From Affinundibacterium nitidum (GTDB lineage Bacteria > Pseudomonadota > Gammaproteobacteria > Burkholderiales > Burkholderiaceae_D), in contig NZ_JACOFZ010000001.1 of NCBI RefSeq assembly GCF_014284155.1, positions 1,692,545 to 1,756,544 on the forward strand: DNA of 64,000 nt, written 5' to 3'. Under the pieces are notes generated by a model that searched no databases, was not told where the DNA came from, and saw nothing but the letters and a program-made list of their open reading frames with translations. Of the stretch, positions 38,377 to 47,243 are shown one piece after another; the stretch's first letter is position 1; each line of letters begins with the position of its first letter. The translations under genes were made by a program, and so were the position numbers.

Positions 38377-38799
38377 TGTCTGACATCGCCATACAAAGGT
38401 AAGCAATAAGGCAGTTTAAGCAGGCCTCTATAATTACTCCTATTAAGAGAGTGGGGAGCGCTATTTCTTTCTGAAGTGACCTCACTTCACACGAGATTCG
38501 CATGCACCATATATTCCTTATCTGGGAATAACTTCGAGGTCAATTCGTCGTGTACGATTTATCCCAAAAACCAATAATTGAATTGACTATCTAGACACGA
38601 TATCGTTACAGTATGTTGTACCTACGTTCAATGATTTCGAGAATAGAAAAAGGGCAGGAGTGAAGTAATTTAATTGAGAATTCATAAGAAAAATGATCTT
38701 GTTCCCATCATTTGCCATTATGAATGCCCGCTTAAGAAAATGACTCCACTCCCACTTCGGCAACTTGGAGACTTAGCTCTCCACGCTCAAAGGTGATGA
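38377..38799. other. Intergenic region downstream of ppc
   Basis: 423 bases without a recognisable gene. A promoter for the binding-protein gene at 38800 is expected here. No terminator or operator was identified. Confidence 0.3.
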
Positions 38800-39888
38800 A
38801 TGTTTAGCAGAGCTGGTTTCGCAACGATCGTTCTCTTTTTTTCACTATCGTTTATTGCAAACGCAAACTGCTTCGCTACGCCCTCCACATCTGATTCTTG
38901 GGGCGATCGCTTACTTTGGGATGGCCCAATTTTTGGCCCTCAGAAACAAGCAAACAAGAAAGTCTTCTTCATTGGCCATGATTTCAAAAATGGAGGCATC
39001 ACAACGCTCTATCGAAGCCTGTACCTTGCAACGACAGAACTAGATTGGAGCCTAAATGTAGAAGATGGCAAAGGTGACGACGAAAAAATAAAGACATCAA
39101 TGCTAGCGGCTATACGCGCTCAACCTGATGCGATCGTTCTGGCAGGAATCGACCTAAACGAATCTTTCGACGACTTGTGTGATCTTGCACAAAAATCGAA
39201 AATTATATTGATTGGATGGCATACAAGTTCGAAGCCTGGCCCAACCAAGCGCTTATTCGTTAATATCACAACCAAAGCAGAACAGGTCGCAAAGGATGCG
39301 ATTGATCTCATCAAGAAATCACGCCGCTCCAAATCGATCGGAATCATTCTGATCAATGACAATCGCTTCGAAATCGCCAATACGAAGAGCTCACTACTGA
39401 AAGCAAGCATAGCAAAATGCAATTACTGCACTTTACTGACCACCGAGAACATCGAAATTGGCAAAGTCAATGCTGAAATTCCTCTGGCAGCAGAGCGTTG
39501 GAATAAACTCTATAGTAAAAAATGGACGCACACTTTGGCGATTAATGACGCATATTTCGACGCTATCAACGTTCAGATGTCGATTCTCAACCGTAAAGAT
39601 GTTCAAAACATCTCTGCCGGCGATGGCTCGTATATCGCGCTTAGCAGAATCAAATCAGGCAGATCACAACAAATCGCCTCGGTCGCTGAACCTATTGGTG
39701 TGCAGGGATGGCAAATTGCCGACGAATTGAATCGGGCATTTGCTGGACAACCACCTAGTGGATACATTGCAAAGCCGATCATTGTTACCACTTCACTATT
39801 ACATGAGATCCAAGGTCAAGAAATCGACCAATTTTTAAAATACAAAATCCACTATCGCGCAATTTGGTTTCAAGGATCCGGTTTGTAA
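38800..39888 (+). CDS. Periplasmic sugar-binding protein, type 1 fold (orphan)
   Basis: 362 residues. A signal peptide (about 1-26: FATIVLFFSLSFIANANCFA) is followed by a two-lobe periplasmic binding fold of the ribose/LuxP type: KKVFFIGHDFKNGGITTLYRSL, then DAIVLAGIDLNE and QIASVAEPIGVQGWQIAD. No ABC transporter components are encoded near it. It may sense a sugar for a membrane kinase or be what remains of a transporter. It converges with the HupE/UreJ gene, 15 bases apart. Confidence 0.8.
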   Translation: MFSRAGFATIVLFFSLSFIANANCFATPSTSDSWGDRLLWDGPIFGPQKQANKKVFFIGHDFKNGGITTLYRSLYLATTELDWSLNVEDGKGDDEKIKTSMLAAIRAQPDAIVLAGIDLNESFDDLCDLAQKSKIILIGWHTSSKPGPTKRLFVNITTKAEQVAKDAIDLIKKSRRSKSIGIILINDNRFEIANTKSSLLKASIAKCNYCTLLTTENIEIGKVNAEIPLAAERWNKLYSKKWTHTLAINDAYFDAINVQMSILNRKDVQNISAGDGSYIALSRIKSGRSQQIASVAEPIGVQGWQIADELNRAFAGQPPSGYIAKPIIVTTSLLHEIQGQEIDQFLKYKIHYRAIWFQGSGL

Positions 39889-39903
39889 TTACAGCGACTG
39901 ATT

Positions 39904-41220
39904 TTATTTCAATCGCTGTTTCTTGTTGAGACTCGCCAAACGTAACTGGAACAGTGTTCTGCATGCAATCGACAATAGAAACAAGCAACTTGCAATTTCA
40001 AATGCATGTTTTGGTAGCTTGTCGACAATTATCGTGAAAGGGCTACTCCATCCAATCGTTCGCTCAAACAACCACCCAATTGCTGCACTTCCAGCTAAGA
40101 TTGAAACCGCAAATCGAATAAATGAAAGGCCAGGAGTTTTGCTCAAAATGATGAGTGATGGAACCACAGCAAGAACGACTGCAATTTGTACAACTTCGAT
40201 ACCAAAATTAAATCCGAGCACAGCACTGATTAAATGCGAAGGGTCAAGATTAAAGACTGATAACGAAGACGCAAAAGCTAATCCATGTACTAGTCCAAAT
40301 CCTCCAGCGACCCATGCTTCACGCCTAGGATAAATCGGTCGCAGACAATGAATGGCTGAGATCAACACTGAAGCAGCGATGACTATTTCGACGGGTTCGC
40401 TTGGCAAAATTAAAATCTTCGTCGCACCGAGCGCCAATGAAATTGAATGCCCTATCGTGAAAGCGCTTACCGACCACATTATTCCTAGAACCGTTCCCTT
40501 CGCTGAGCCCCGGTTTTTCCAACGACCGTTCTCTGCCACGAGGGCTCCAGATAGAATCAACGTAATCAAAAACAATACATGGTCGACGCCATCCGAAATA
40601 TGCTCGACGCCAAGATCAAGCATACCCAAAAAGCCAGCGAAACGAGACGAATTTCCTCTTCTGATATGAATGTCATACTCGTTAAACCCGAGCGATCCGA
40701 TTAATTCGGGTTGATTCGCCAATACACCTCGATCCCAATCTGTTTGAATAGATAGCACTGCGACATGTGTAGCTATCTCGCGCAAAATGACTTCATATCT
40801 CAAACTCAAGTCTGTCAGGCTTTCGTCTTTACGCGAAGGAATCAAGCGGACTAGGGCTCTCACTTCATCTATGTTTACTGATACAGGTGGCTGTAACGAC
40901 TCAACCTCAACCTTCCAGAGATCACCACCTTCACCTCTTGCTTGAATTCGTCTCGAAATGTAGCTACCCAGTGCGTCTCTCTGCTTTTCAAAAGTATCTG
41001 AAGACTTAGATAACACCATCCCAGTCGCGATTTCAAGTCGGTCAATCGGTAGACGAAGTTCGAGCAAGACATGATCCTGCCGATAATGGAGCAAGACACT
41101 CGATTTAGGCATGTCATGAGCAAAGCATGCTGAGCTCACAAACATGCCTGCGATAACGATAGTCAAGGCCGCATGGATAACTCTGATGAAATGAGAAATA
41201 CGTAAGAAATAGATATTCAT
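39904..41220 (-). CDS. HupE/UreJ family membrane protein
   Basis: 438 residues. A signal peptide-like N-terminus and an exported domain (about 35-190) are followed by a C-terminal membrane domain of six helices (about 205-425). This has the HupE/UreJ_2 signature MLDLGVEHISDGVDHVLFLI. The family is linked to nickel or other metal uptake in some species, but this two-domain form is poorly characterised. It starts 38 bases after the DUF3500 stop codon, so both are probably transcribed from the sigma-54 promoter at 42529. Confidence 0.82.
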   Translation of the reverse strand: MNIYFLRISHFIRVIHAALTIVIAGMFVSSACFAHDMPKSSVLLHYRQDHVLLELRLPIDRLEIATGMVLSKSSDTFEKQRDALGSYISRRIQARGEGGDLWKVEVESLQPPVSVNIDEVRALVRLIPSRKDESLTDLSLRYEVILREIATHVAVLSIQTDWDRGVLANQPELIGSLGFNEYDIHIRRGNSSRFAGFLGMLDLGVEHISDGVDHVLFLITLILSGALVAENGRWKNRGSAKGTVLGIMWSVSAFTIGHSISLALGATKILILPSEPVEIVIAASVLISAIHCLRPIYPRREAWVAGGFGLVHGLAFASSLSVFNLDPSHLISAVLGFNFGIEVVQIAVVLAVVPSLIILSKTPGLSFIRFAVSILAGSAAIGWLFERTIGWSSPFTIIVDKLPKHAFEIASCLFLLSIACRTLFQLRLASLNKKQRLK

Positions 41221-41257
41221 GCGTTAGTACCTAAAGTCGACTTAAGCTGAGCTACAA

Positions 41258-42469
41258 TCAGAAGCTAAAATTTCCGCCGTAGTCCATAGTCTTATCGCGC
41301 CAAATACTGTGGTAATGATTCTGATCACGTATAACGATGCCGCCTTGGACAGAAAATTCGATCCAAACACGTGGTCCATCAATACGAACATAAGATCCTT
41401 TCGTACTAAGGTCAGAATAACTAGCCCAAGAAATATAGGTCTGATTCAAAGATGCCGCAGTAGTATAGGCCTGCAGTTGCGCTGTTCCTGCCGCATCGCC
41501 CGCATAGGAAGCAATAGCTGCTTTCACCAGTTCCTGCTGGCTCGCACTAAGACTGCTCACGGACAAACCAGATGCAACCGTTGGGAATTTGCCGTCGCGT
41601 TGCGGAGGCACGAGCAAATCATCATATGCTTGAGGTAATTTGGCTGCTACCATTTGCTCACTACTGAGTCCGGAGAGCATCGCCAAAAGCGCGTCACGTT
41701 TATTCTTCATTGGAGCGTAACTCGTTCCAGAATCGCTAAATGACGTTGGCTCAACGCCGACAAACATTGGAGTAGCTGATAATTCTGTGCTTGCACCGTT
41801 TCCTGGTCCATTCACACTGATATGTGTCGTGTAGTGATGGCCAGTGAACTGAAGAATCCATGGATTGGTGGCAGAAGGTTCTCCTAGAAAAGCGATGTAA
41901 TATAAGTCTTTTCCATAGCCGCTGGTAAGGGTGCTCAAATAATTATCAGCACTTCTAAGTTGATTCATTGTTGTCGCGCCCTGCGTCGTCAATGCAGCAC
42001 TAATTAATGCCTCGGCAGCAAGCTTACTCGTTGCGCTCAGTTGACTGATCGATAACCCATTACGCGGAACAAATCCTACTGGCAAATTCGACCAGCGAGT
42101 TGTCGCATTCGTAGACGTGAGTGCATATGTGACACTTGCAAGTTCGGTGCTACTAAGTGTGGCTCTAAAATTATTACTTAAACAAACCAACTTTGCTGAC
42201 GACGTTGATGCCGTGCTACAGTCTGTTTGTGTGCCGGTACCAGTGCCAGTGCCAGTTGTTGTGCCAGTTGTTGTGCCAGTTGTTGTGCCAGTTGTTGTGC
42301 CAGTTGTTGTGCCAGTTGTAGTTCCTGTGGTTGTACTAGTCGAAGCAGAGCTTGTTCCTGCACTCCCGCCACAGGCCATCAATAAAGCCAACGCACTTGT
42401 AGCAACAAGTCCTAGTATGGTCTGATTCTTAAACTGCTCACGTTTTAATGGTGGAATTGAATTGGGCAT
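41258..42469 (-). CDS. DUF3500 lipoprotein with Thr-Gly repeats
   Basis: 403 residues. The N-terminal signal has the lipobox LLMAC (Cys about 33), followed by a low-complexity TTTG-repeat linker (about 45-80) and then the DUF3500 domain with FLGEPSATNPWILQFTGHH and RVWIEFSVQGG. DUF3500 proteins are of unknown function, usually secreted. The gene lies between a sigma-54-type promoter and the HupE/UreJ gene, and downstream of an NtrC-type regulator and its kinase. This suggests a module that responds to an external signal. It is not obviously part of the surrounding sugar pathway. Confidence 0.8.
   Translation of the reverse strand: MPNSIPPLKREQFKNQTILGLVATSALALLMACGGSAGTSSASTSTTTGTTTGTTTGTTTGTTTGTTTGTTTGTGTGTGTQTDCSTASTSSAKLVCLSNNFRATLSSTELASVTYALTSTNATTRWSNLPVGFVPRNGLSISQLSATSKLAAEALISAALTTQGATTMNQLRSADNYLSTLTSGYGKDLYYIAFLGEPSATNPWILQFTGHHYTTHISVNGPGNGASTELSATPMFVGVEPTSFSDSGTSYAPMKNKRDALLAMLSGLSSEQMVAAKLPQAYDDLLVPPQRDGKFPTVASGLSVSSLSASQQELVKAAIASYAGDAAGTAQLQAYTTAASLNQTYISWASYSDLSTKGSYVRIDGPRVWIEFSVQGGIVIRDQNHYHSIWRDKTMDYGGNFSF
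42252..42311 (-). repeat. 12-base tandem repeat in the DUF3500 linker
   Basis: Five perfect copies of CCAGTTGTTGTG (plus strand), with degenerate copies on both sides. They encode the TTTG repeats of the lipoprotein linker. The unit is a multiple of three, so copy-number change keeps the frame. Confidence 0.9.
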
Positions 42470-42528
42470 TCTGCTCTCCTTTGAAAATGCAAATCTACGT
42501 CATAGCGACGACAAAACAACCAATTCCC

Positions 42529-42544
42529 TGCAATTCCCATGCCA
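42529..42544 (-). promoter_or_regulatory. Sigma-54 (-24/-12) promoter of the DUF3500-HupE operon
   Basis: On the minus strand TGGCATGGGAATTGCA, one base from the TGGCAC-N5-TTGCA consensus with correct GG/GC spacing. Transcription would start near 42517, about 48 bases before the DUF3500 ATG. The gene just upstream encodes a sigma-54 activator of NtrC type. Confidence 0.85.
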
Positions 42545-42583
42545 GATATATTCCCCTAGGGAAATTTCATTATTCCTCTCGAT

Positions 42584-42602
42584 AAGTGCGAGTTTCGCAC
42601 TT
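42584..42602. promoter_or_regulatory. Inverted repeat upstream of the sigma-54 promoter, likely activator site
   Basis: AAGTGCGA, GTT, TCGCACTT: a perfect 8-base palindrome about 50 bases upstream of the -24 element. A looser GTGCGG half site lies near 42617-42622. Likely bound by the adjacent NtrC-type response regulator, by context. Confidence 0.65.
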
Positions 42603-42651
42603 CAATACTGCAAAAACCGCACATTTGAGCCGCAGTGTGCCACCTACAGGG

Positions 42652-44034
42652 CTAAATCTGATATCGCTTCAACTTGTCGTATAAAGTTCTCAAACCAATT
42701 CCAAGTCGCAACGCTGTCGCGCGGCGGTTACCATTTTCAATCTTAAGCGCATCTACGATTGCCTGTCGTTCGATCATTTCCAACGCCCCGACCTCTGGAC
42801 TAGTACCATTCGCAGGCGAAGGTAGCTCTCGCCCGCCCATGTCTTCGGAGGCGCCGTTCGATAGATTCAAATGTTCTGGTTCGATTGAATTTCCATCTGC
42901 GAGTATCAAGGCGCGCTCAAGCGTGTTACGCAGCTCCCGAACATTTCCGGTCCAGCTTGCGACTTTCAGGAGATCATAGGCTCTTTGAGAAATGACTGGG
43001 GTTGGCAGTCGCGCCGATTTTGCAATTTGGTCGAGAAGCAAATTTGAGAGCTCTGGAATGTCTTCTCGTCGCTCACGCAAGGCTGGGATTTTAATTGGGA
43101 ATACAGCAAGTCGATGATAGAGATCCTGTCGAAACCGCCCCTCTTTCACCATCTGACGCAGATCACGATGTGTTGCGGTAACCCATCGAACATCGGCTGA
43201 AAGTTTCTTTGTTCCGCCGACGCGAGTATAGCAACGTGTTTCAATCACACGCAGTAGTTTCGCTTGAAGTGGAAGAGCTAGCTCACCAATCTCGTCCAAA
43301 AAGAAAGTTCCTCCATCAGCTTCTTCCAACTGCCCAATACGCTGAGCATGGGCACCGGTAAACGAACCTTTTTCATGGCCGAAAAGTTCACTCTCCATCA
43401 AGCTGTCAGACAGTGAAGCACAATTAATCGCGACAAAGGGGAATTTTGATCGATTACTCTGTTGATGCAAAGTATGAGCAAAGATCTCTTTGCCACAGCC
43501 AGTCTCACCTTCGAGCATGACACTAGCGTTTGTCTTTGCAACCCGTCTCAATGCATCGATCACCGGCAACATAGTCGGTGCCCCCCAACTCAACTGAAAT
43601 TCAGGCAAGGTATCGTTTTTAACAGAGTTATCAGGCGAGACTAGAACGGAACTACTATTGGAAATATCACGCGATGCAATTAATGCATCGCGGACGTTTT
43701 GCCTCAAGAACGAAGGGCTTGGAAGAGGCTTTTGCAAATAATTAAATGCTCCAAGCCTCATCGCTTCAACGGCACTTTCAATCGCACCATGCGCTGTCAG
43801 CAAAATAACGGCTGGAGGATATGTCAAGGCTCGAGCAAACCTTGTGACTGCAATGCCATCAGCGCCAGGCATTCGAACATCCGTCAAGACTAAGTCGACT
43901 TTTGTCTCACGCAAGAAATCGATCGCGAGATTACCGTCTTCAACTGCTTTAATCCGATGCCCAGCCATCTCCAAAGCCTCAACTAGGAAACTACGCACAC
44001 CTTCGTCATCTTCCGCGATTAAAATACTCGCCAT
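42652..44034 (-). CDS. NtrC-family sigma-54 response regulator
   Basis: 460 residues. An N-terminal receiver domain (phospho-acceptor Asp in VDLVLTDVRMPGADG, about residue 52), an AAA+ domain with GETGCGKE, GSFTGAHAQ in the sigma-54 contact loop (GAFTGA variant with Ser) and FFLDEIGE, and a C-terminal Fis-type helix-turn-helix (NRRATALRLGIGLRTLYDKLK). It should activate sigma-54 promoters when phosphorylated by the kinase encoded just upstream at 44092. The nearest fitting promoter is 42529, in front of the DUF3500-HupE pair. Confidence 0.92.
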   Translation of the reverse strand: MASILIAEDDEGVRSFLVEALEMAGHRIKAVEDGNLAIDFLRETKVDLVLTDVRMPGADGIAVTRFARALTYPPAVILLTAHGAIESAVEAMRLGAFNYLQKPLPSPSFLRQNVRDALIASRDISNSSSVLVSPDNSVKNDTLPEFQLSWGAPTMLPVIDALRRVAKTNASVMLEGETGCGKEIFAHTLHQQSNRSKFPFVAINCASLSDSLMESELFGHEKGSFTGAHAQRIGQLEEADGGTFFLDEIGELALPLQAKLLRVIETRCYTRVGGTKKLSADVRWVTATHRDLRQMVKEGRFRQDLYHRLAVFPIKIPALRERREDIPELSNLLLDQIAKSARLPTPVISQRAYDLLKVASWTGNVRELRNTLERALILADGNSIEPEHLNLSNGASEDMGGRELPSPANGTSPEVGALEMIERQAIVDALKIENGNRRATALRLGIGLRTLYDKLKRYQI

Positions 44035-44091
44035 CAGACTTCCCTCAATTTTTGATCAAACAAAAAAACTAGTCGCTCAATGAAATGATTT

Positions 44092-45411
44092 TCATTTCAT
44101 CTTCTGCGGTAACTTTATACGAAAAATTGCTCCTCCTCCTGGCCTATTTTCACCGCTTACCGTTCCACCAAGCTGATTAACAGCTCGTCTCACCGCCGCT
44201 AGGCCCAATCCCGTGCCCACACTACGGGTCGATACAAGTCGCTCGAAGATTTCCTCTTCGCTTCCTGTTTCCAAACCTGGACCTCGATCACAGACCTCGA
44301 TCACGGTAAATTCATCATCTGTCTTAAAAACGAGTTCGATCACTGTTCTCGGGGCAGCTTGTTGAGCATTTCTTACCAGGTTAGATAGTGCCATCACCAA
44401 CCTCGTTGTATCTGTGTAAATTATTTCAGGAGCATTCGAAAAATCCGTAGAAATTTCGGCCTCTGCGACTACTAAGAATAATTCTGCAACGAGTTGTTGC
44501 GGAGAGATTAACTTCAAATCGAGCGGACTATTTCTGACAAAATCTAACAATACGTGAGTTAGTTTTTCCAAACGTTCCGCTTCTACTACAATTCGTTCAG
44601 CTTTTTTAAGTGCAGAAGAATTCAGAGTATTTGAAGAAGTCAGCAAATCTGCCAGCAATTGGCTATGGCCCTTCAAAGCCGCGAGTGGATTTCTAAGTTC
44701 ATGCGCAACCACAGCTGACATTTCTCCCAATAGAGTCAGTTGACGATCGCGTTCTGCACGGTGCTCGATTTCCCGCAACATAATCGCGTTTCTCGTAAAG
44801 ACCAGAGCGAGCACTAGCAATACAGATGACGCTAGCCATACAATGAGGTTGCTCCGAAAGGCCGTTGATGTCAGTTGGGCGATTAATGGCGTCTCAAATT
44901 CAACAATGACACGTCCAACAAAATTGACATTCTGATCGCCACTTGGGGCGGCAGGTAGATGAGGAAGAGAGATAGCCTTATCATCACTGGCAATTGGGCT
45001 CTGGAGCAACTGCTCCAACGTAGGCAAGACAGGTGGTAGCACGCCGACTAACCGTGCACGTTGATCCACGAACCGAACGTCTCCAACGGGCCAATCAGGG
45101 TCCTTCATTAAAGGGGCGCCAGCTTGTTCTACTATCTTGCCATTAATGCTCACAGCGATATAGCGCAAGCCCTTCGATTCGAAGCTCCGGAGCACCTTTG
45201 AAAGAGGTGTAGCAGTGATGGGTTGCTCCGTTGCGCGCGTCTCTTGCAGAATGCGGCTAATAAGCGCGTGCCCCTCGCCAGATGCCAGCGCTAGCTTTGC
45301 TTCCGCTAGACTTCGACTTGCAACATAACTATTTAACAGAAGTATAAGCGCAGCAACCGAGGCGATAGCGAGGAAGCCCCATGTATAGATTGAATATTTG
45401 CGCGAATGCAT
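44092..45411 (-). CDS. Sensor histidine kinase of the NtrB/ZraS-like type
   Basis: 439 residues. An N-terminal helix (about 10-30), a periplasmic domain of about 150 residues, a second helix (about 185-205), HisKA with the phospho-acceptor in AVVAHELRNPLAALKGH, and a HATPase domain with NLVRNAQQAA, VCDRGPGL and GTGLGLAAV. The frame ends 57 bases before the response regulator ATG, so they form an operon. Resemblance to ZraS-type kinases would suggest an envelope or metal signal, which is speculative. Confidence 0.9.
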   Translation of the reverse strand: MHSRKYSIYTWGFLAIASVAALILLLNSYVASRSLAEAKLALASGEGHALISRILQETRATEQPITATPLSKVLRSFESKGLRYIAVSINGKIVEQAGAPLMKDPDWPVGDVRFVDQRARLVGVLPPVLPTLEQLLQSPIASDDKAISLPHLPAAPSGDQNVNFVGRVIVEFETPLIAQLTSTAFRSNLIVWLASSVLLVLALVFTRNAIMLREIEHRAERDRQLTLLGEMSAVVAHELRNPLAALKGHSQLLADLLTSSNTLNSSALKKAERIVVEAERLEKLTHVLLDFVRNSPLDLKLISPQQLVAELFLVVAEAEISTDFSNAPEIIYTDTTRLVMALSNLVRNAQQAAPRTVIELVFKTDDEFTVIEVCDRGPGLETGSEEEIFERLVSTRSVGTGLGLAAVRRAVNQLGGTVSGENRPGGGAIFRIKLPQKMK

Positions 45412-45758
45412 AGGTCAGGTTCACTCACTCAATTAATTGTGGCTATTTGCTGGAGAGATCCAGACTCAGACGCCCGAGTAACTTAGGCATTGTGCGAGTC
45501 TAATCTCAGAATGCTGGATTTTCACATCTGTATCGACTTCATGCGAAATTCAATTTCCTAAGATTATCTCATTTTCACAGCTATCAAACCCGAGATTCGA
45601 ACACTGATTAAGTGAACTCGCTTTTTCCCAACACTTAAAAAACCATGATCCTAACAGATCGACGATATCCTAATTTCAACCGACAGAAGACTGATTGCGA
45701 AAACCCACGCATTGAATGCAATCAAATCTTTATGAGGCAATGACAACAACGTCCAACT
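45412..45758. other. Intergenic region upstream of the two-component operon
   Basis: 347 bases, AT-rich, with no recognisable gene. It should hold the promoter of the kinase-regulator operon. A GTTCGAATCTC stretch on the minus strand near 45590 resembles a tRNA T-loop, but no tRNA can be folded around it. Confidence 0.3.
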
Positions 45759-47243
45759 TCAGTCACAAAATTCGATTGCAAACAATGCCCCAGCTCCCGG
45801 CTCGCTATCAAGCTGCGCTTCACTTAATCGCATTCGCGACGTGGTGACAAATAGAGAGCCATCCGACGAGAAACAAGCGCTGCTGACATTAGAACTCGGA
45901 ATTACAATCGTTTGTAGAATCTCGCCATCCGGCGAAATCTGCACCACCATTCCACCACCCCACATTGCAACCCACAAGCTTCCATCGTTGGCTAGAGCCA
46001 TGCCATCAGGTTTGCCCATGAGCCCCATGAAGTCACTGATGATGACCGGTTCACGAAGACAAGCATTTTGTTCATCAACCGAATATGCAATTAGAGTCCT
46101 ACTAAGAGTATCAATAACATAGAGCCGTGCACGTGCGAAATCGTACGCCATGCCATTTGGCACTCCTAGTCCACTGGCAACCTCTACAACTGGGGAATCG
46201 ACGGAAGCTGCATAAAATATCGCCCCCTTCCCCGCCAATAATCCTTTGTGCATCGATCCTACCCACATCCCCCCCCGAGAATCGATTGCGAAATCATTGA
46301 AACGACAACCATCCCTTTGATCAGCGATAACCGTTTGCTCAACCATTCCAGTGAAGGGAAAAACCTTACACAGGCCGTCTGCAGTCACGCCTACCATCTG
46401 CCCAGATGCGTCAAAACCAATTGACCAAACAGCCTTATCGAGAACAACGCTGTCCTGCGCGTCACCGTCACGATCAGAAGAAAATAGTAGTTTGCGAATC
46501 GGATCAACCCAGTAAACTTTGCCACCTTTCTCGCACCACTTTGGTGACTCACCGATAATCGCATGCGGATTAGAAATTTGTTTAATACGTCGTTGTAAGC
46601 GCTCGATACTTAATGCTGAGACCAATTTAGTTGCCCTATCACGTATAGTTTCAATGGTCATACCTGTGCGAAATAGGTCAGAACCTATTCCAAATGCCTT
46701 TGCTCCAGCCGCAAATAAAGCACTGCCATTTGCAGCACCTACACCACCCACTGCAACTACAGTAACATCACGCGGCAGCACAGCATTCATCGCTGCAAGA
46801 TCAGAAACTCGACCTGACGCAGGAAAAAATTTAAGGAATTTTGCTCCTGCGGCTAAGGCTTCAAACGCTTCTGTCGGAGTAACAAAACCAGGAATCGGCA
46901 CCAGTCCATACTCAAGTGCAGCCCGAATCACCTGTGCATTTGTGTTGGGAGAGACGGAAATTTTTGCTCCTGTACTTGCAAGCATCTTGACTTCTTCTAC
47001 CGTCGTCACCGTTCCAGCGCCGATTAACATCTGATCGCCGAAATGTTGAACAAGTAGACGTATCGTCGCAAATGGATCGGGAGAATTAAGAGGAACTTCG
47101 GCAACCCTAATACCGGCATTAAACAATGCTCCCACAATACCTAGAGCCTCTTCTTTCCGTATTCCCCTCAAGATCGCAACGATCGGTATTTGTTGGAGAG
47201 CACCACTTAACTCCTGTTGAATGAGATCGAGTCGCTCACTCAT
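45759..47243 (-). CDS. dgoA: 2-keto-3-deoxy-6-phosphogalactonate aldolase fused to SMP-30 lactonase
   Basis: About 494 residues in two enzyme domains. Residues about 1-210 are a KDPG/KDPGal aldolase: PIVAILRGI, EVPLNSPDPF and the Schiff-base lysine in FLKFFPAS. Residues about 215-494 form an SMP-30/gluconolactonase propeller: ESPKWCEKGGKVYWVDP, GRCRFNDFAIDSRGGMWVGSMH-like segments and LGVPNGMAYD. The fusion covers two non-adjacent steps of one sugar-oxidation route, lactone opening and final cleavage. The ATG at 47243 overlaps the stop of the kinase gene (ATGA), so they are translationally coupled. Confidence 0.88.
   Translation of the reverse strand: MSERLDLIQQELSGALQQIPIVAILRGIRKEEALGIVGALFNAGIRVAEVPLNSPDPFATIRLLVQHFGDQMLIGAGTVTTVEEVKMLASTGAKISVSPNTNAQVIRAALEYGLVPIPGFVTPTEAFEALAAGAKFLKFFPASGRVSDLAAMNAVLPRDVTVVAVGGVGAANGSALFAAGAKAFGIGSDLFRTGMTIETIRDRATKLVSALSIERLQRRIKQISNPHAIIGESPKWCEKGGKVYWVDPIRKLLFSSDRDGDAQDSVVLDKAVWSIGFDASGQMVGVTADGLCKVFPFTGMVEQTVIADQRDGCRFNDFAIDSRGGMWVGSMHKGLLAGKGAIFYAASVDSPVVEVASGLGVPNGMAYDFARARLYVIDTLSRTLIAYSVDEQNACLREPVIISDFMGLMGKPDGMALANDGSLWVAMWGGGMVVQISPDGEILQTIVIPSSNVSSACFSSDGSLFVTTSRMRLSEAQLDSEPGAGALFAIEFCD

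Noticed and set aside
45580-45605. tRNA-like T-loop sequence GTTCGAATCTC
   Set aside because: No acceptor, D or anticodon stem can be placed around it.
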